Positions 59,340 to 64,000 of a stretch of DNA of 64,000 nucleotides are shown here, piece after piece (within the stretch, counting starts at the first letter, position 1; the number at the start of each line of letters is the position of its first letter). The notes beneath the pieces are model-generated. The model worked only from the letters and a program-made list of their open reading frames with translations. It searched no databases and was not told where the DNA came from. Origin of the DNA: Terriglobia bacterium (lineage in GTDB: Bacteria; Acidobacteriota; Terriglobia; Acidiferrales; UBA7541). The stretch is from NCBI GenBank assembly GCA_020072785.1, contig JAIQGG010000002.1, positions 1,532,697 to 1,596,696 on the forward strand, given 5' to 3'. Position numbers and translations under genes: made by a program.

Positions 59340-61136
59340 ATGATTTTTCATCGGAACGGCATGACACCCGCAGGCCGCGGGCGACTGAAGGCTGCGGGCC
59401 GCTTGTTTCTCTGCGGCGTGCTGACGCTCCAGCTTTGCGGCGCACCGCTGGGCCGCGCGGCCAACGATTCTCGCGCACAGTTGCCTCCCCCCGATGCCCT
59501 CCTGCAGACCATGAAGGGCGAACTGACGCGCGCCACCAAGGAACTGGGCAAGAACGATCCCGCGCCGTACTTCCTGAGCTATACGGTGTACGACCAGAAC
59601 CTGGTCGTACTCGTGGGAGCCTTCGGCAGCTTGCTGACCAATGCCGCCGTGCAGCGGCGGCAGGCCGATGTGTCCATGCGCGTGGGTTCGCCCGCGCTGG
59701 ACAATACGCACGGGCAAAGCCGCCCCTCGGGGATGACTTCCGGAACCCTGCCTCTGGGCGACAACCCCGACGCCATCGCGCGCGTCCTGTGGGAGCTCAC
59801 CGACCGGGAATACAAGCGCGCCGCGCCCGCGTTCCTCAACGTCAAAACCAACATTGCAGTGCGCGCCGAGGAAGAGGACAAATCGCCGGACTTTTCGAAA
59901 GACATCCCGCAGTACCGCACCGGTGTCGAGGGGGTGGCGCCGGGATTCGACCACGCCGCCTGGGAAGGTGAAGTGCGGCGGCTGTCCGCGGCGTTCCGCA
60001 AATACCCCGAGGTGTACTCGGCGGTGGTGGTGCTGCAGGTACAAGGCTCGACGTCGCGGCTGGTATCGAGCGAAGGCAGCATGATCGTTTCGCCGAGCGC
60101 TTCGGCACGGCTGATCATCCAGGCGCAGACGCGCGCCGACGACGGCATGGAACTGCTGCGGGTGGAAACGTTTCAGGCGCCGACCCCGGCGGAGCTTCCG
60201 GCCGAGGGCGAACTGCTCGGGAAGATCGAGCGCGTGGCGGTGGACCTGCAGGCGCTGCGCAAGGCGCCTGTCGCCGAGCCCTTCGCCGGGCCGGCCATGC
60301 TCTCCGGGCGCGCGGCCGCGGTCTTCTTCCATGAAGTGCTGGGGCACCGGCTGGAAGGCCACCGCCAGCGCGACGAGGACGAAGGCCAGACCTTCACCAA
60401 GAAGGTGGGACAGGAAATCCTGCCGAAGTTTCTCAGCGTCATCGACGACCCGACGACGCGGCAACTCAACGGGGTGAAGCTGGCCGGCAGCTACGATTTC
60501 GACGACGAAGGGGTAGCGGCGCAGCGGGTCGAGGTCATCCAGAACGGGGTGCTGAAAAATTTTCTGATGTCGCGCATGCCCATCACGGGCTTCGAAAAAT
60601 CGAATGGGCACGGGCGCAACCAGCCCGGGCTCATGCCCACCGGACGGCAAGGCAATCTGCTGGTCACGTCCACGCAGACGTTGCCGGACTCCGAGCTGCG
60701 CAAGCGCTTCTTGGAGGAAGTGAAGAAACAGGGAAAGCCCTACGGCCTGTACTTTGACGACGTACAGGGGGGCTTCACGCTGACCTCGCGCGCTCTGCCG
60801 CAGGCTTTCCAGGTTCTCCCGGTGATGGTCTATCGCGTGTATGCGGACGGGCGGCCGGACGAACTGGTGCGCGGCGTGGACATCGTGGGCACGCCGCTGG
60901 CAGCGCTGACGCGCATCCTGGTCACCGGCGACAAGCCGCAGGTGTTCAACGGGGTTTGCGGGGCGGAGTCCGGCAACGTGCCGGTGTCCGCGGCCGCTCC
61001 CGCCATGCTTTTCTCGGAGATGGAAGTGCAGAAGCGCGCGCATTCGCACACGCGGCCGCCCATCTTGCCTCCCCCCGGGTTTGAGACGCCCGCCGCGGGC
61101 CACGACGCAACGCCGAAGCCGGAGGTAAAGCCGTGA
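59340..61136 (+). CDS. Secreted TldD-like metallopeptidase
   Basis: 598 residues from ATG 59340 with GGAG nine bases upstream; a longer frame runs back into fmt. A signal sequence (LKAAGRLFLCGVLTLQLCGAPLGRAA) precedes a long N-terminal region and the TldD/PmbA domain. The HExxxH metal site is intact (AAVFFHEVLGHRLEGH), followed by FLSVIDDPTTRQLNGVKLAGSYDFDDEGV, VEVIQNGVLKNFLMSRMPI, NGHGRNQP and the C-terminal GVCGAESGNVPVSAAAPAMLFSEMEVQK. TldD/TldE normally act in the cytosol as a heterodimeric protease; export to the periplasm is unusual. It overlaps the next gene by 4 bases (GTGA). Confidence 0.88.
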   Translation: MIFHRNGMTPAGRGRLKAAGRLFLCGVLTLQLCGAPLGRAANDSRAQLPPPDALLQTMKGELTRATKELGKNDPAPYFLSYTVYDQNLVVLVGAFGSLLTNAAVQRRQADVSMRVGSPALDNTHGQSRPSGMTSGTLPLGDNPDAIARVLWELTDREYKRAAPAFLNVKTNIAVRAEEEDKSPDFSKDIPQYRTGVEGVAPGFDHAAWEGEVRRLSAAFRKYPEVYSAVVVLQVQGSTSRLVSSEGSMIVSPSASARLIIQAQTRADDGMELLRVETFQAPTPAELPAEGELLGKIERVAVDLQALRKAPVAEPFAGPAMLSGRAAAVFFHEVLGHRLEGHRQRDEDEGQTFTKKVGQEILPKFLSVIDDPTTRQLNGVKLAGSYDFDDEGVAAQRVEVIQNGVLKNFLMSRMPITGFEKSNGHGRNQPGLMPTGRQGNLLVTSTQTLPDSELRKRFLEEVKKQGKPYGLYFDDVQGGFTLTSRALPQAFQVLPVMVYRVYADGRPDELVRGVDIVGTPLAALTRILVTGDKPQVFNGVCGAESGNVPVSAAAPAMLFSEMEVQKRAHSHTRPPILPPPGFETPAAGHDATPKPEVKP

Positions 61137-62842
61137 AGATCACGCAACGCACTCTGGCTCTTATGACGTTCGCTCTCCTGCTGGCCGCGGCGGCGCCGCT
61201 GCGCGCCGCGAACACCCCGGCCGCGGGCACGCCGGACGCCGCCGCAGAAGCACGAGTCGCGGCCGCCGCCGATCCCCTGCTGGAAGCGCTGCTGACGGAA
61301 CTGGAGCGCTCCAAAGCGCACTTGAAGATGGAGCAGGTGCAGGCCCCCTATTACATCGAATACCGCGTCCACGACGTGCACGACTTTTACGTGGAGGCGG
61401 CCTTCGGAGCAGAGCGCGAGGAACAGAACATGCGCGGGCGGGTCCTGCGGGTGGTGGTACGGATCGGGGATTACAAGCAGGACAGCTTCTTCGGCCAGGG
61501 TGTCGGAGAGACGACATTTCTGCCTCTGGACAACGACCCGATCGCGCTGCGCCACCAGATCTGGCTGGCCACCGACGAAGCCTACAAGGCCGCCGGGGAA
61601 TCGCTCACCGAGAAGCAGGCGTACATGAAGCAGTTCGCTACGGACGCCAATCCAGTGGACGACTTTGCGCGGGCGACGCCGGTGACGGCGCTCGGCCCCC
61701 TGGCGGCGCTGGCGGCGGATGCTCCCACCTGGCGCAAGACCCTGGAGGACGCCACCAACCTCTACCGCCAATATCCCGCCGTGCAGTCGCTCTCCGGCTC
61801 GGCGCGCTTCGCAGCCATCAACGAGTATTTCGTGAATTCTGAAGGGACGGTCACGCGCTCCGGCCGCAGCACCTACACCGTGACCATCGGCGGTTCCACG
61901 CAGGCTGCCGACGGCATGCGCCTCTCGCGCAGTCCCTACTGGACCGTGGGCCGCCCGGAAGAGCTGCCGACGCGCGAGGCGCTTCTCGCGGATACGAAGA
62001 AAACCCTGGAGACTCTGGTGGCCCTGCGCGAAGCGCCCATCGCCGAAGAGGAATACCACGGTCCGGTCCTGTTCGCCGCGGACGCCGCCGATGACATGTT
62101 CGCGGGGCTCGTGGGTGGCAATATTCTCGGGCGCAAACCGCAGCCCGGCAGCCCCAAGCGCACTACCGGCGCGTTCGACACCAGCTACAAGGGGCGCGTG
62201 CTGCCGGCCTTTCTCACCGTTGTGGACGATCCCACAGTGCAGCAATTCCAGGGCCAGAGCCTCGTGGGCAGCTACGCAGTGGACAGCGAGGGGGTGCGAG
62301 CGCAGGCGGTCACCGCGGTGGACAAGGGAATCCTGGTCAGCTATCTGCTCGGGCGCATGCCCATTCGCGACTTCCCCGCTTCCAACGGGCACGGGCGCAC
62401 CGGGCCCGGCGGCATCCCCCAGCCGAGCATCGGCAATCTGTTCATCCGCACGTCGCAGCCGCAGGGCGCCACAGCGCTGCGGGAGCAGGTGATAGAGATG
62501 GTGCGGGCAGAGGGCAAGCCCTACGGCTATCGTGTGGAGACGCTGGGGCCCGGGAACTCGCCGCGGCTGCTCTACCGCATCTACGAAAAGGACGGGCACG
62601 AAGAACTCGTGCGCGGCGCCGTCTTCAGCGAACTGGACATCCGCACGCTGCGCAACAACCTGGTCGCCGCGGGCGATGATCCGCTGGTGAGCAACCGCGC
62701 CAGCGGGCTGCCCGCGGCGATCATCAGCCCGTCCGTGCTCTTCGACGAGTTGGAAGTGAAGCGTGCCGATACCAGCAAAGACAAACTCCCGGATTATCCG
62801 CCGCCGCCCTTTGCGTCCGCCGCGGCCAGCAGCAAAAAATGA
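61133..62842 (+). CDS. Secreted TldE/PmbA-like partner lacking the HExxxH site
   Basis: 569 residues, starting with ATG/GTG overlap to the preceding stop. Signal peptide MKITQRTLALMTFALLLAAAAPLRAA. The architecture parallels the previous protein (APYYIEYRVHDVHDFYVEAAFGAE, PAVQSLSGSARFAAINEYFVNSEG, FLTVVDDPTVQQFQGQSLVGSYAVDSEGV, LLGRMPIRDFPASNGHGRTG, and the end SGLPAAIISPSVLFDELEVKRA). At the position of HEVLGH it reads FAADAADDMFAGLVGG, so there is no metal site. This mirrors TldD (catalytic) and TldE (non-catalytic). I infer an exported heteromeric peptidase. The C-terminus overlaps the PASTA gene (ATGA). Confidence 0.87.
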   Translation: MKITQRTLALMTFALLLAAAAPLRAANTPAAGTPDAAAEARVAAAADPLLEALLTELERSKAHLKMEQVQAPYYIEYRVHDVHDFYVEAAFGAEREEQNMRGRVLRVVVRIGDYKQDSFFGQGVGETTFLPLDNDPIALRHQIWLATDEAYKAAGESLTEKQAYMKQFATDANPVDDFARATPVTALGPLAALAADAPTWRKTLEDATNLYRQYPAVQSLSGSARFAAINEYFVNSEGTVTRSGRSTYTVTIGGSTQAADGMRLSRSPYWTVGRPEELPTREALLADTKKTLETLVALREAPIAEEEYHGPVLFAADAADDMFAGLVGGNILGRKPQPGSPKRTTGAFDTSYKGRVLPAFLTVVDDPTVQQFQGQSLVGSYAVDSEGVRAQAVTAVDKGILVSYLLGRMPIRDFPASNGHGRTGPGGIPQPSIGNLFIRTSQPQGATALREQVIEMVRAEGKPYGYRVETLGPGNSPRLLYRIYEKDGHEELVRGAVFSELDIRTLRNNLVAAGDDPLVSNRASGLPAAIISPSVLFDELEVKRADTSKDKLPDYPPPPFASAAASSKK

Positions 62843-63723
62843 GCAGCGCCGACGATCCTCGAGTGCCGCCCGACGAGCCGCCCGGTTCGGAGCTGGAAAC
62901 TTCGCCCGAGCCGGACTCCGAGGAGTTGCCGAAGCCGTGGTTCGCAGCGGCCCCCGCAGCGCCTCCCGATTCCGGGGCCGATTCCGGGGCCGAACCCGAG
63001 GGCATGACCCTGCGGCAGCGCCTGGAATGGCTGACCCGCGTGGCCCTGCTCGTTTTTATCCTGGCATCCGCGGCATTCCTCAGCGCCATCACCGCCATGC
63101 GCATCGCCATCCACGGGCGTGAAGTGGCCATGCCCAATCTGGTCGGGAAAAACGTGGCCGAGGCCGACCATCTCCTGCGTTCGAGCGGACTGCTTCTCCG
63201 CGTCGCCGATCGCATTTACAGCGATCTGCCGATCAACGTCGTCGTGCGCCAGACACCGCCTCCGGGCATGCAAATGAAGGTTTCCCAGCAGGCCCACGTG
63301 ATCCTCAGCCTGGGCCAGCGCCAGCTCTCCATCCCGGCTCTGGAAGGCAAATCGCTCCGCGCCTCACGCATCGAGCTGCTGCGCGGCGGTTTGCAGATCG
63401 GAGAAGTCTCCAGCATTTCGCTGCCAGAGGCCACCGGGGACACCGTGCTTATCCAAGATCCACGGCCGGGGAACGGAGCAGCCACGCCGCGGGTGAATGT
63501 GCTGGTCGCGCAGCCTTCGGGGGAGTCCGCATACGTCATGCCCACGCTTACCGGACTGAGCGAAGCGGAAGCCGCCCGGCTCCTCAGCCAGGCGCCCCTG
63601 CACTACCAAGCCAACTACGTGGCCGCCCCGCAGTGGCCGCACGGCGCGGTCATCGAGCAGACCCCCTCCGCCGGGGCGCGCATCACGGTCTCCGCCACGG
63701 TCGAGCTGACCGTGGCCAATTAG
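62839..63723 (+). CDS. PASTA-domain membrane protein
   Basis: 294 residues. An acidic, Pro-rich cytoplasmic N-terminus (~1-65) is followed by one membrane helix (VALLVFILASAAFLSAITAM) and three PASTA repeats: MPNLVGKNVAEADHLLRSSGLLL, IPALEGKSLRASRIELLRGGLQIGEV, and MPTLTGLSEAEAARLLSQAPL. PASTA domains bind peptidoglycan fragments in Ser/Thr kinases and PBPs, but no kinase or transpeptidase domain is present here. It is probably a cell-wall sensing or scaffolding protein. It is translationally coupled to the TldE-like gene. Confidence 0.88.
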   Translation: MSSADDPRVPPDEPPGSELETSPEPDSEELPKPWFAAAPAAPPDSGADSGAEPEGMTLRQRLEWLTRVALLVFILASAAFLSAITAMRIAIHGREVAMPNLVGKNVAEADHLLRSSGLLLRVADRIYSDLPINVVVRQTPPPGMQMKVSQQAHVILSLGQRQLSIPALEGKSLRASRIELLRGGLQIGEVSSISLPEATGDTVLIQDPRPGNGAATPRVNVLVAQPSGESAYVMPTLTGLSEAEAARLLSQAPLHYQANYVAAPQWPHGAVIEQTPSAGARITVSATVELTVAN

Positions 63724-63849
63724 AAGTCCGCTCCTACCTGCAAAGATCGAAGAGAGATTCCTCGATTCGTCCGGAATGCCGGTGTTCTGTCTGCCGCCGT
63801 GCTATTCAGGAATAGCTCTGATTGCGCGAAGCCCCGCTTCCCTTCCAAT

Positions 63850-63878
63850 TTGCAAATCGTCTGCGCTTCGCGCATGAT
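63850..63878 (+). promoter_or_regulatory. Possible promoter before the right-edge gene
   Basis: TTGCAA (63850-63855), a 17-bp spacer and CATGAT (63873-63878). Both hexamers are partial matches; it is placed about 90 bp before the ATG at 63970. Confidence 0.25.
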
Positions 63879-63969
63879 TACACTTTTGTTTGGCGTTTTC
63901 TTAGGCCATTTGTGCGCCGGGGCGGCGGGTGCCGGCCGGCGCGGCCCATTCTGAGGATCGAGGAGTTTC

Positions 63970-64000
63970 ATGGACAAGCCAGCGAAGATCGCCGCGCCGA
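63970..64000 (+). CDS. Start of an unidentified gene (runs off right edge)
   Basis: ATG at 63970 with GAGGAG four bases upstream; only the codons for MDKPAKIAAP are present. Too little remains to identify it. Confidence 0.5.
   Translation, partial: MDKPAKIAAP

Noticed and set aside
59127..62599. Long minus-strand open frames opposite the TldD/TldE-like genes
   Set aside because: No motif or plausible composition; the plus-strand genes have signal peptides, catalytic motifs and coupled starts.
63720..63977. 85-codon minus-strand frame in the right-hand intergenic region
   Set aside because: No ribosome site, no recognisable similarity, and it covers the likely promoter of the right-edge gene.
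1..64000. CRISPR array
   Set aside because: The only regular tandem array is the 27-bp-period REP-like repeat at 49.3 kb, with 7-base gaps too short for spacers and lying in a coding frame.
1..64000. Insertion sequences, prophage, toxin-antitoxin or restriction systems
   Set aside because: No transposase, integrase, phage structural, methyltransferase-restriction or antitoxin-like protein was recognised in any frame.

Overview
The window is a GC-rich (roughly two-thirds G+C by eye), densely coded bacterial chromosome segment. It fits an Acidobacteriota genome. The cell is Gram-negative: it has LptE, an Mla-type lipid transporter and heptose/ADP-sugar chemistry (RfaE2). It also encodes type IV pili, CarD, a NtrY/NtrX pair, the run def-fmt-(TldD-like pair)-PASTA protein, and a low-GC intergenic stretch with a C-rich tract and degenerate short units of a kind I recall from acidobacterial genomes. 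The phylum call is inference; no rRNA or marker tree is available here.

Layout. 0-5.2 kb, minus strand: type IV pilus genes pilB-pilT-pilC, then a truncated PilS-like sensor kinase running off the left edge. 5.4-9.8 kb, plus: a HhH-GPD endonuclease III relative, then the NtrY-like kinase and NtrX-like sigma-54 activator. 10.1 kb: a secreted orphan. 10.8-14.6 kb, minus: phoH-ybeY-corC and era. 14.8-18.2 kb: a CapA-like phosphoesterase, a Ycf46-like AAA ATPase and rpsT. 18.3-24.0 kb, minus: one long apparent operon tsaB-rimI-DUF465-psd-pssA-(Asd-like pseudoenzyme)-lptE-holA, mixing tRNA t6A modification, phospholipid synthesis, LPS assembly and replication. 24.3 kb: CarD behind a good sigma-70 promoter. 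24.8-29.7 kb, minus: hydantoinase/oxoprolinase hyuA-hyuB and tsaD. 29.9-32.1 kb: galU, an FmdB-type zinc ribbon protein and rsmI. 32.1-39.6 kb, minus: rfaE2-mfd-surA-like-yhaM-like-dusB-pilZ.

39.7-45.1 kb: a membrane-anchored alpha/beta hydrolase with a polytopic tail, a geranylgeranyl-reductase-type flavoprotein, an XRE regulator, a secreted glycine-zipper protein, a class A beta-lactamase-type serine hydrolase and tRNA-Leu(CAA). 45.1-46.5 kb: a lower-GC islet holding a GNAT gene. 46.5-53.1 kb: an LplT-like MFS carrier, then a cluster of phosphoryl-transfer proteins. This cluster has a CHAD protein fused to a degenerate Ppx-like HD domain (plus strand), facing tmk-like kinase, tmk-like pseudokinase, ppx and sixA (minus strand). 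53.3-56.2 kb, minus: mlaE-mlaF-mlaD. 56.5-63.7 kb, plus: aroC, def, fmt, two secreted TldD/TldE-like proteins and a PASTA membrane protein; a further gene begins at the right edge.

Most of the window is housekeeping. The most interesting parts are the CHAD/SixA/Ppx/twin-kinase neighbourhood, the kinase copy with arginine in place of the Walker A lysine, the Asd-like protein that has lost its catalytic residues, the exported TldD/E-like pair, a dispersed REP-like palindrome that also extends the CHAD reading frame, and two genes (dusB, phoH) whose best N-termini have no AUG/GUG/UUG start.
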